Shown here in pieces: positions 8,497 through 15,513 of a DNA stretch of 64,000 nt. Source of the DNA: Actinomadura sp. NBRC 104412 (lineage in GTDB: Bacteria; Actinomycetota; Actinomycetes; Streptosporangiales; Streptosporangiaceae); NCBI RefSeq assembly GCF_030269515.1, contig NZ_BSTM01000028.1, positions 1 to 64,000 on the forward strand, in the 5' to 3' direction. The first letter of the stretch is position 1. The number at the start of each line of letters is the position of its first letter. The position numbers were made by a program, and so were the translations under genes. The notes under the pieces were generated by a model, which had not been told where the DNA came from, did no database searches, and worked only from the letters and a program-made list of their open reading frames with translations.

Positions 8497-10038
8497 TCAT
8501 GCCACCCGGTCCGGTGCGGTCAGATCGACGATCGTGATCTCGTGGTCGGGGCCGCGCAGCACGCCGTCCTCGGTCGCCACCTCCGCCAGCCCGCCGACCG
8601 GTTCCAGCGTGACGGCCAGCGCGCCGTCGGACGTGCGGGTGCGGATCACGCCATCCGGGCCGGGGGGTCCGGCCGCGAGCGCGTCCCCGAGCAGCCGCAG
8701 GAACAGCGCGAACTCCTGCCGGTCCAGGACGTGCAGGTCGCTGAGCCGGGTGGGCCTCCCGGTGGCGAGCCGGGCGCGGGCCGCCTCGGTCTGCGCCCGC
8801 TCCGCGGCCACCTCCGCCTCCAGCGCCTCGCGTTCGGCCGTCCGGTCGCGGACCTTGCGCGGCGCGCCGCGCTTGGCGTAGTGGCCGGACGCGCGCAGCC
8901 GCGCCGACACCTCCACCTGCGGGGACTCCCTCCAGCTCGTCGCCGCGGGCACGTCGGCGGGTTCCGTCCCGTGGTCGGCGGTGAGGTGCCGCGCGGTGGC
9001 CAGCCCGAACGCCGCCCGCCACAGCCGGTGCGCGTCCCGCTCGGTGGGTGCCTGCGCGAACCAGCGGGCCAGCGCGCGGAAGTCGGCGGACCGGTCGCTG
9101 CGTCCCGCGCGGCGTTCCTGCAGCACGCTGATGGTGGCCAGCAGGTCGGGGATGGCCTTGCGGGCGCGGGTGCGCAGCAGGTCGGCCTGGCAGGGGTGGC
9201 CGCGGTCGCCGACGAACCACGACCACAACCCCGACCAGCGCCCCTCCCACATCGCGAGCTTCTCCGCCGTCGCGGTGTCCAGCACGTCGGCCCCGTCACC
9301 GGACGGGGGCCCGTCCGGGACCGTGTCGGCGGCCTCCCGGCGCGCGGCGGTGGCCAGCAGTTCCGCTACGCGGCCATCCGGCAGCGCCCGCAGCGTGGTC
9401 GCGATGTCGTGGTGCTTGATGACCAGCTCGGACACGAAGCGCTCGAGGTAGGCGATGAGCCGGTCCTTGTAGGCCAGGAACGCGTCCTCCTCGACGTCCT
9501 GCAGGTCGATGGTGCGCTGCAACCCGCTCATGAACGCGCTCGCGTTCGCCGCCAGGCTGTCCAGCCGGCTCACCAGCTCAAGCAGCAGGTTGTGGACGAC
9601 CGCCGGATCGGGTCGGGCGGGCAGGTCCAGCAGGGCACGCAGCCGCACCCGGATGTCCTCTAGCGCCACCGACTGCAGCTCACCGCGCCGCCCGATCTCT
9701 TCCTCGTAGACCTCCAGGGCGCGTTCGGCCGCCTCGCCCGCCCGGCTGAGCTGGTAGAGGTACCGGGCCCTGTAGAAGTCCTCGACGGTGGTGACACGGC
9801 TGGTATCGGGATCGGCGCGCAGGTTCCCCCAGTCGGCCAGGCTGCTCAGCGCGTTGTCGACGGCCTCCTGCGTGAGCGCCTCGCCGCCGTCCCGGCGCAG
9901 TGCCTCGGCGACGTCCTCAGGACGCAGATGCACCACGAACCGGCGCTTGCTCGCCACGAAGACCCGCATCACCCGGCGGTACACGCCGGCCAGCGGCGCG
10001 TCGAGATGCGCGAACGGCCTCGGAGTCTGCTGCTCCAT
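8497..10038 (-). CDS. jetA: Wadjet type II kleisin-like subunit JetA (TIGR02677 / DUF2397)
   Basis: JetA is the kleisin-like (MukF-type) subunit that links the heads of the JetC dimer. The product is 513 residues from an ATG at 10038. This start is preferred to 10065 because AGGGGGA lies 6 bases upstream of it. The N-terminus (FAHLDAPLAGVYRRVMRVF) leads into winged-helix-like sequence, then a helical middle with VEEDAFLAYKDRLIAYLERF, a hallmark of the DUF2397 family. The C-terminus ends in a beta-rich ATEDGVLRGPDHEITIVDL. It is first in the jet operon, and a 13-bp palindrome lies about 30 bases upstream of the start. The coding sequence is complete. Confidence 0.9.
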   Translation of the reverse strand: MEQQTPRPFAHLDAPLAGVYRRVMRVFVASKRRFVVHLRPEDVAEALRRDGGEALTQEAVDNALSSLADWGNLRADPDTSRVTTVEDFYRARYLYQLSRAGEAAERALEVYEEEIGRRGELQSVALEDIRVRLRALLDLPARPDPAVVHNLLLELVSRLDSLAANASAFMSGLQRTIDLQDVEEDAFLAYKDRLIAYLERFVSELVIKHHDIATTLRALPDGRVAELLATAARREAADTVPDGPPSGDGADVLDTATAEKLAMWEGRWSGLWSWFVGDRGHPCQADLLRTRARKAIPDLLATISVLQERRAGRSDRSADFRALARWFAQAPTERDAHRLWRAAFGLATARHLTADHGTEPADVPAATSWRESPQVEVSARLRASGHYAKRGAPRKVRDRTAEREALEAEVAAERAQTEAARARLATGRPTRLSDLHVLDRQEFALFLRLLGDALAAGPPGPDGVIRTRTSDGALAVTLEPVGGLAEVATEDGVLRGPDHEITIVDLTAPDRVA

Positions 10039-10059
10039 TGTCCCCCTGGGAGCATGGCA

Positions 10060-10072
10060 ACCCACTGTGGGT
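10060..10072. promoter_or_regulatory. Palindrome upstream of jetA, possible operator
   Basis: A perfect 6-bp inverted repeat with a one-base centre (ACCCAC-T-GTGGGT) lies 22-34 bases upstream of the jetA start codon, where a repressor could block the operon promoter. No regulator gene is adjacent and I cannot assign the site to a family. A chance palindrome is possible. Confidence 0.3.
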
Positions 10073-10382
10073 GGTCACAGCGTAACGCCGGAGGAAACGT
10101 CCCGAGCCGGAAAAGGGGTAATCCCGCCCCGGAACCGTGCCTGGATCGAGGCGTCGCTACGCCGTTGGCCCGGCGCCTGAGATGAAGGCCACGCTCTACC
10201 ACGGCCGCCGGAGACCGTGATCGTGTCGGGTTGCTGGCTGATCGAACATCCTGTCGATCTATTGTGGCCGATCTTCGGGCGGCCCCACGGACATGTGGGC
10301 TCTCCCAGGTGCCGGGACCCCCTGGGACGACAGAACCGCCCATGACTTTGCGTTCCAGGACGTCAGAGGCGATTTTTGTGAG
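10073..10382. other. Intergenic stretch between jetA and tRNA-Ser
   Basis: About 310 bases with no convincing gene on either strand. It should contain the jetA promoter, and its right side borders a tRNA gene, a common integration site. I saw no direct repeat of the tRNA 3' end here. Confidence 0.4.
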
Positions 10383-10467
10383 CGGTGGTGGTGGGATTCG
10401 AACCCACGGAAGGTTGCCCTTCACACGCTTTCGAGGCGTGCGCCCTCGTCCACTAGGCGACACCACC
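10383..10467 (-). tRNA. tRNA-Ser (CGA)
   Basis: The minus strand folds as an 85-base class II tRNA. The acceptor stem GGTGGTG pairs with CACCACC, the discriminator is G as in serine tRNAs, and the anticodon loop CTCGAAA gives anticodon CGA for UCG codons. There is a long variable arm, and the T arm is GTGGG-TTCGAAT-CCCAC. CCA is not encoded. It lies just downstream of tadA on the same strand, and the Wadjet operon lies beyond it. Confidence 0.95.
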
Positions 10468-10477
10468 GCGGGGAAGC

Positions 10478-10990
10478 CTACCCGACTCGGCGGCGCGCGA
10501 AGAACTCGGCGAGGAGGGAGCCGCACTCGTCCGGCAGGACTTCGGCGATGACCTCGGGACGGTGGTTGAGGCGGCGGTCGCGGACGACGTCCCAGAGGGA
10601 GCCGACGGCACCGGCCTTCGGGTCGGCGGCCCCGTACACGACGCGTTCCACGCGTGCCTGGACGGCCGCGCCCGCGCACATGGTGCACGGCTCCAGGGTG
10701 ACCACCAGGGTGCAGCCGGTCAGCCGCCAGGTGCCGAGGGACGACGACGCGGCGCGCAGCGCGACGATCTCCGCGTGACCGGTCGGGTCGGCGGTTCGCT
10801 CGCGGTCGTTGTGGCCGCAGCCGATCACCGTGCCGGACGCGTCCAGGACGACGGCGCCGACCGGCACGTCCCCTGCGTCGCCGGCGCGGCGCGCCTCGGC
10901 CAGCGCCAGCCGCATCGGCGCCGCGTACTCGGCCTCGGGCCCGGGTGCCGGCGGGGCGTCCGGGCTTCCGGGCGTCCGGGGTTCAGTCAC
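10478..10990 (-). CDS. tadA: tRNA-specific adenosine deaminase TadA
   Basis: TadA converts A34 to inosine in the wobble position of tRNA-Arg(ACG), needed to read CGN codons. The 170-residue product carries the zinc deaminase motifs HAEIVALRAA (with the catalytic glutamate) and PCTMCAGAA. I choose the GTG at 10990, which overlaps the 3' end of the upstream TadA-associated gene by eight bases; the longer open frame to 11125 reads out-of-frame sequence of that gene. The first 20 residues are a Pro-rich non-conserved leader. Co-transcription with the two associated-protein genes upstream is likely from the overlap and spacing. Confidence 0.95.
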   Translation of the reverse strand: MTEPRTPGSPDAPPAPGPEAEYAAPMRLALAEARRAGDAGDVPVGAVVLDASGTVIGCGHNDRERTADPTGHAEIVALRAASSSLGTWRLTGCTLVVTLEPCTMCAGAAVQARVERVVYGAADPKAGAVGSLWDVVRDRRLNHRPEVIAEVLPDECGSLLAEFFARRRVG

Positions 10991-11420
10991 GGAGGCGGTC
11001 GAACTCCTCGCCGAACCCGGCGAGCTCGGCGACCGTGAGCAGGGCGTCCCCGGGCAGGGCGCGCTCGCCCAGCTCGGTGAGCCGCTTGGCGTCGACACCG
11101 AGGTCTTCGAGCAGCGCCGGGTCACCGCCCGGCTCGCCGTCCGGGACCTCGCCCACGAGCTGGTGGAAGAGGGAGCCCAGGCCGTCCTCGCGCACGGTGG
11201 AGATGAAGGCCAGCGGCTCGCTCTCCCCGTCCAGGCGCAGCACCGCGAACCAGTCGTCGTCCTGCTCGATCAGCAGCACGACGGGGTCGCCGTAGGACTC
11301 CACGGCCGCCTCGCGCATCAGGTTGGCGATGTCGTCGACGCCCTCGGCCTCGGTGAGCACGGCCTCGGTCCCCACCCAGCCCTGCTGGGTCTGCGCGAAG
11401 ACTGCGGCGAAAGTGGACAC
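10983..11420 (-). CDS. tRNA adenosine deaminase-associated protein
   Basis: The 145-residue product starts at GTG 11420 with VSTFAAVFAQTQQGWVG. It belongs to the actinobacterial family encoded next to tadA (TIGR03941-like). It is acidic, with an alternating strand/helix pattern (VVLLIEQDDDWFAVLRL). Its molecular role is not established; partnership with TadA is inferred from fixed gene order and, here, an eight-base overlap with tadA. The open frame continues upstream to 11603 but the start is chosen by family-like sequence. Confidence 0.85.
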   Translation of the reverse strand: MSTFAAVFAQTQQGWVGTEAVLTEAEGVDDIANLMREAAVESYGDPVVLLIEQDDDWFAVLRLDGESEPLAFISTVREDGLGSLFHQLVGEVPDGEPGGDPALLEDLGVDAKRLTELGERALPGDALLTVAELAGFGEEFDRLRD

Positions 11421-11580
11421 CCACTCATTGTGGCGCACAAGAATGCGCCGGTCACACCCCTTCCACCGGCCTGTCCGCCGCCACCGCCCCGCACGGAACG
11501 GGATCAGGGCGGCACGGGGGACGAGCCGGTCGCCGGCGCGGCGCCCCCCGGACGCCGGGAGCCGGGGTGGGACGGACGGG

Positions 11581-12066
11581 TCAGGTGATGGCGTCCAGGG
11601 CACGCTCGAAGGCGGGGGCGAAGCCGATGCGGCCGGCGATGCTCAGGAGCATCTCGTCCGGGTAGAGCTCCAGGTCACCGGAGATCGCGCCCAGCTCCAT
11701 CTCGTCCAGGCCCAGGTCGGCGAAGATCGACATGTCGCCCACCGGGAGGACCTGGTCCAGTTCCTCATCCTCAGGGATCGGGATGTCCAGGCGTTCCAGC
11801 ACCTGCCCGGCCAGCGGCCAGTCCACCGAGGCGGTGACGTCGGAGAGGAAGATCATCACCTCGTCGCCGAGCAGCCTGATCGCCACGAAGAAGTCGTCGC
11901 CCACCGACACCAGCCCGATCGTCCCACCCAGGCTCGGCTGCTGCCGCAGGGCATGGATGAGCCCGTCCAGATCCTCGGTCAGCGCGACCGGAAGGACCTC
12001 GGCCTCCCAGCGTTCGTCCTCCCGGTACACCACGACCGCGAAGTCCGTCGCGTCCACATCCGTCAT
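11581..12066 (-). CDS. Second tRNA adenosine deaminase-associated-like protein
   Basis: The 161-residue acidic protein (MTDVDATDFAVVVYREDERW) resembles the downstream TadA-associated protein in length, acidity and strand pattern. Examples are DDFFVAIRLLGDEVMIFLSD here and DDWFAVLRL there, with a shared LDQVLPVGDMSIFADLGLDE-type C-terminal helix region. The two look like tandem paralogues. The ATG at 12066 is chosen because the preceding residues are not conserved-looking and a GGGTGGAA site precedes it. Function is unknown beyond its association with tadA. Confidence 0.8.
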   Translation of the reverse strand: MTDVDATDFAVVVYREDERWEAEVLPVALTEDLDGLIHALRQQPSLGGTIGLVSVGDDFFVAIRLLGDEVMIFLSDVTASVDWPLAGQVLERLDIPIPEDEELDQVLPVGDMSIFADLGLDEMELGAISGDLELYPDEMLLSIAGRIGFAPAFERALDAIT

Positions 12067-12211
12067 TTCCACCCCACCGGCGCCGTTCCTGCCAGGGCAT
12101 GGTCGCAGATGCGGCACGCCCTCGTGTCCCCCACCGCCAAACTGGGAGCCCTGACCCTCCGTGAGGGGACGAGACAGCGTCGGCGGCGCCCAGCAATCTA
12201 CGCGATCGTGT

Positions 12212-12694
12212 TCAATGCAGGCGGAACGTCCGGCGGCGCAGTGCCGCGTGGATCCGTGCGCGGCGCGAACGGTGAGGGGTCACCCGCTGCCGCAGTTCCC
12301 GTGCCTCCGCCAGTTCGCGCAAGAAGATGGCGCGGCGGCGCAGGCGGTCGCGGACCTCCTCGGGCGTCACGGCGTCCAGGCGCGTCCCGGTGTCCTGGTC
12401 GTGCCGGTCGTCCCTGTCGTTCGGAACGGCGAGGCCGTAAGGGGTGCCGGCCGGGACCTCCGGGCATCCGGCGGTCTCGGCGCCCGCGCCGGACGTGGCC
12501 TGTGCGTCCGCGGTCGCGGGACGGGGCGTCGTGGCGTCCGGGAGACCCGCCCCGCCGGGCGTCGCCTTCGACGTCCCTCTGGGCGGCGTCTTCGTCCGAG
12601 GCGCGGTGGCCTTCGCGCGCGCTCCGGTGACCTCCAGGAAGGCGTCATCGGCCGACGCGGCGCGTCTCGGCTGCTGGTCGCGATCTCGGGTCAT
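12212..12694 (-). CDS. Hypothetical protein with basic C-terminal helix region
   Basis: This 160-residue product starts at ATG 12694. The middle is low-complexity Ala/Thr/Pro/Gly. The last 60 residues are strongly charged and predicted helical (TPEEVRDRLRRRAIFLRELA, then a run ending RRARIHAALRRRTFR), which could bind nucleic acid or protein. No signal peptide or membrane segment is visible. It is oriented away from upp and upstream of the tadA group. I do not recognise a family. Third-position G/C bias supports coding. Confidence 0.6.
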   Translation of the reverse strand: MTRDRDQQPRRAASADDAFLEVTGARAKATAPRTKTPPRGTSKATPGGAGLPDATTPRPATADAQATSGAGAETAGCPEVPAGTPYGLAVPNDRDDRHDQDTGTRLDAVTPEEVRDRLRRRAIFLRELAEARELRQRVTPHRSRRARIHAALRRRTFRLH

Positions 12695-12881
12695 AACGGC
12701 ATCGTGCCCCGCTCGAGGTGCTCCTATCCTTCCCCCTCGACTGTACGAGGAGTAGGCAAACCCCTCACAACCGGTCATCTTCCATCACCGGGCGGAACCG
12801 AAACCGCGGCTTCCTCCCGGTCGCCCCGGACCGTGCCATGTGGGACGTCCGGCTCCCATGGCACGCAGGTACGGTGTGCGC

Positions 12882-13520
12882 ATGCAGACCCTCGCTGTCG
12901 ACCACCCGCTCGTCGCGCACAAGCTCACCACGCTGCGGGACGTGAACACCGACTCCCCCACGTTCCGCCGCCTGGCCGACGAACTGGTCACGCTGCTGGC
13001 CTACGAGGCCACCCGCGATGTCCGGGTCGCGGAGGCCACCGTCCAGACGCCGCTGTCCCCCGCCAAGGGCGTGCAACTGGCCAGCCCCAAGCCGCTCGTC
13101 GTGCCGATCCTGCGCGCCGGGCTCGGAATGCTCGACGGGATGGCCCGGCTGCTGCCCATGGCCGAGGTCGGGTTCCTCGGGATGATCAGGGACGAGGGCA
13201 CGCTCCAGGCCCAGACGTACGCCACGCGGCTGCCGGAGGACCTGTCCGGGCGGCAGTGCTACGTCCTGGACCCGATGCTCGCCACCGGCGGCACCCTCGC
13301 CGCCGCGATCAGGCTGCTGTTCGAGCGCGGCGCGGACGACGTCACGGCGATCTGCCTGCTGGCCGCCCCGGAAGGGCTGACCTACCTGGAGAAGGCGTTC
13401 GAGGGCACGCGGGCGCCGATCAGGGTGGTCACGGCCGCGATCGACGATCGCCTCAACGACCAGGGCTTCATCATGCCGGGCCTCGGCGACGCGGGGGACC
13501 GCCTCTACGGCGTCGTCTGA
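12882..13520 (+). CDS. upp: Uracil phosphoribosyltransferase
   Basis: Upp salvages uracil to UMP using PRPP in the cytoplasm. The 212-residue product matches the usual length of 207-212. It has the uracil-PRTase features VPILRAGLGMLDGM, the PRPP loop DPMLATGGT and the C-terminal uracil site GFIMPGLGDAGDRLYG. I choose the ATG at 12882 (MQTLAVDHPLVAHKLTTLRD), the conserved N-terminus; two upstream in-frame starts (12840, 12858) add non-conserved residues. It is divergent from the 12212-12694 gene and probably monocistronic. Confidence 0.97.
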   Translation: MQTLAVDHPLVAHKLTTLRDVNTDSPTFRRLADELVTLLAYEATRDVRVAEATVQTPLSPAKGVQLASPKPLVVPILRAGLGMLDGMARLLPMAEVGFLGMIRDEGTLQAQTYATRLPEDLSGRQCYVLDPMLATGGTLAAAIRLLFERGADDVTAICLLAAPEGLTYLEKAFEGTRAPIRVVTAAIDDRLNDQGFIMPGLGDAGDRLYGVV

Positions 13521-13956
13521 CCCGGCGGCCACCGGCTTCGCTATCTCCGGAATCCCGTGGATCGGCCGCTCCCGTGGATCTCTTCGTATCCCTCCTGTTT
13601 CCCTCCGGTATCTCCGACCTGTGACCGGCGTCGGTGTGGGCGGTACTTCTTTGACTCGGCCAAAGCTCGGTCACGGCCCGTCGCCTCCATATGCGCGCTT
13701 TGCTTTGCTCTGCGTCACTCCCGCCCTGGGATGAAAAGCCGGATCCGTTGCGCACACCAAGGGGCGGTACGCGCGTTCCCACAGAAATGCCTAGACGAGG
13801 TGCAGCCACCGTAAGGCCACCCAGAGGGCGCGATGTTCGCTGATGGGTCACCGTGGGTAATAGACAGCTACGGAACGTCAGCGATCGTTACCTCCGCCGT
13901 CCCGGCACAGGGGACCGCACGGGACCGGACGGCGTGAGCGAGCTCGAGGATGCGTG
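13521..13956. other. Intergenic region downstream of upp
   Basis: About 435 bases with lower GC than the surroundings. Short plus-strand frames (for example 13557-13814) have no ribosome binding site and no recognisable motif. I see no stable terminator hairpin. Probable untranslated and promoter sequence for the small gene at 13957. Confidence 0.4.
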
Positions 13957-14217
13957 ATGGCTCACCAAGGGGACAGCGAGTTGCCCGGGTACGAGGCGGT
14001 CGGCGACCGCCTCACCGAGGAATTCGCCGCGGTGCACGCCGCCGAGACCGTGGCGCGTTGCGTCGCCGCGGCACGCCACGGGGCGCAGGAGGTCACCGGG
14101 GGCGCGCCACCCGATCTGGTGGAACGGATCGCCCGCAAGCATCTGCAGGTCCTGGCGATCGTGGCGGCGGAGAAGCGGCGCCACGCGTCCCGTCCGTCCC
14201 GGGGAACCCCGCAGTAG
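13957..14217 (+). CDS. Small helical protein, three-helix-bundle type
   Basis: An 86-residue product starting at ATG 13957, six bases after GAGGA (a GTG one codon upstream is an alternative). It reads as three helices: YEAVGDRLTEEFAAVHAAET, a middle helix with VARCVAAARHGAQEV, and a C-terminal DLVERIARKHLQVLAIVAAE. This pattern resembles the small three-helix dimerisation proteins common in actinomycetes. No enzymatic residues are apparent. Function is unknown. Confidence 0.6.
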   Translation: MAHQGDSELPGYEAVGDRLTEEFAAVHAAETVARCVAAARHGAQEVTGGAPPDLVERIARKHLQVLAIVAAEKRRHASRPSRGTPQ

Positions 14218-14312
14218 CACGCGCGGGGGTACGGGAAGCGAGGCGGGAACGGAGCGCGGCGCGACGCGGGAGTGGCGGCGCGCCCAGGCAGGCGGGCCAC
14301 AACCTCGGATAG

Positions 14313-14370
14313 GCAGGCGGCGCACGCCTAGGAACAGCCGGAGCACGCCTGGGGCAGGCGGCGCACGCCT
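14313..14370. repeat. Two copies of a 17-bp direct repeat
   Basis: The 17-base unit GCAGGCGGCGCACGCCT occurs exactly at 14313-14329 and 14354-14370, with a partial copy (GAGCACGCCT) at 14341-14350 between them. Each copy is itself partly self-complementary (GGCG...CGCC). It lies between the 13957 and 14460 genes and could act as a transcript-end structure. Confidence 0.6.
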
Positions 14371-14459
14371 TACTCGTGCACAGTCTTACTTTGCGGCCAT
14401 TCGGGGCTGTGCGAAACTGATCTGGGGTCTGTGGGTCATCGTGCTCCGGGAGGCGAATC

Positions 14460-14618
14460 TTGCCCGCCAAGAAATACCTCACGTGGGCTGCCGCGGCCTT
14501 CGTGGCGTTCTACGTGGTCACCCAGCCCGACGGGGCGGCACGCTCGGTGCAGGGCGCGGCCGACGGGCTCGCCTCGGTCGCCGGTTCCCTCGCCACCTTC
14601 GTCAACGCGCTGGCTTGA
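14460..14618 (+). CDS. Small membrane-anchored protein (52 aa)
   Basis: A short gene with a TTG start at 14460 preceded by GGGAGG. The product begins with a basic PAKKYL, then a hydrophobic TWAAAAFVAFYVVTQ segment that looks like a single membrane helix, then an Ala/Gly/Ser-rich tail ending in VNALA. It lies nine bases upstream of the PH-domain membrane protein gene, so the two are probably co-transcribed and may work together at the membrane. The family has no known function that I can name. Confidence 0.7.
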   Translation: MPAKKYLTWAAAAFVAFYVVTQPDGAARSVQGAADGLASVAGSLATFVNALA

Positions 14619-14627
14619 GGTGCTGCC

Positions 14628-15140
14628 ATGAGGCTCGTGACCCCCGGAGACTCCGCCCCCGCGTCGGTGAACAAGTACCTCCTCCCGCACGAGACCCAGG
14701 TGATCACCGTGCGGCGGCACCCGGCCGTGCTGATGATGCCGGTGGGCCTGGTGCTGGCCGGCCTGATCGTCGCCGGGGTCGTGAGCAACACCGTGACCTC
14801 CGTCACCTGGATCTGGTGGGGCTGGCTGATCCTGCTCGCCTGGTTCGTGTGGCGGGTGGCCGAGTGGTCGGTCGACTACTTCGTGATCACCAACCAGCGG
14901 ATGCTGCTGACCACGGGACTGATCACCCGCAAGGTCGCGATGATGCCGCTGGCGAAGGTCACCGACATGAGCTTCCGCCGCACCATCGCGGGACGGATGC
15001 TCGGCTACGGCGACTTCGTCCTTGAGTCGGCCGGTCAGGACCAGGCCCTCGACACGGTCGACTTCCTCCCGTACCCCGAGCAGCTCTACCTCGAGGTCTG
15101 CGAGATGATCTTCCCCAACAAGAACCCGTCGGACGACTGA
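14628..15140 (+). CDS. PH-domain (bPH2/YdbS-type) membrane protein
   Basis: The 170-residue product has two adjacent membrane helices (about residues 34-52, VLMMPVGLVLAGLIVAGVV, and 62-75, WIWWGWLILLAWFV). These are followed by a bacterial PH domain of the YdbS/YdbT class with its usual core YFVITNQRMLLTTGLI, a segment beginning KVAMMPLAKVTDM, and LGYGDFVLESAG. Proteins of this class sit in the cytoplasmic membrane with the PH domain inside; the ligand is unknown. It is directly downstream of the 52-residue membrane protein. Confidence 0.85.
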   Translation: MRLVTPGDSAPASVNKYLLPHETQVITVRRHPAVLMMPVGLVLAGLIVAGVVSNTVTSVTWIWWGWLILLAWFVWRVAEWSVDYFVITNQRMLLTTGLITRKVAMMPLAKVTDMSFRRTIAGRMLGYGDFVLESAGQDQALDTVDFLPYPEQLYLEVCEMIFPNKNPSDD

Positions 15141-15513
15141 GCACCCGCGTGACCTCCGTACCGGAAGCCGGGCGGAGCACCCGGGGGACCGGGATGCCGG
15201 CGGGGCGGTGAGGCCCCGCCTACCGGAGTGGTGACCGGCAATGGGAGCGGAACGCCGAATCAAGGGAGAATCCGGGGCATCGCCGACCGAACGGCATATG
15301 ACCGGCTACGGTAAGAACAGATCTCCCGGGCGCGTGGCGTCCCTCCGCAACGCGCGGCCCCCCGCGCGGGACGGGTCACCACCGAGCGACATGGGACGAA
15401 GCCGCCCGGTGATCTATGTTGTTCCGCTTCATTACTTGCGATGTGTGTTAACCCGCAATGTGCAATCATGTCGGCACCCCAGTCGCCTGATTACTTCCGC
15501 TAAGTGAGTCCAC
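15141..15513. promoter_or_regulatory. AT-richer regulatory region before the XRE-TPR gene
   Basis: A 373-base gap with no gene. The last 100 bases are noticeably AT-richer than the rest. They contain an inverted repeat TTGCG (15436-15440) / CGCAA (15454-15458) around a GTTAAC core. This is a plausible operator or promoter area for the helix-turn-helix regulator at 15514, possibly autoregulated. No clear -35/-10 pair could be fixed. Confidence 0.35.

Noticed and set aside
13557..13814. 85-codon plus-strand frame downstream of upp
   Set aside because: No ribosome binding site and composition unlike coding sequence.
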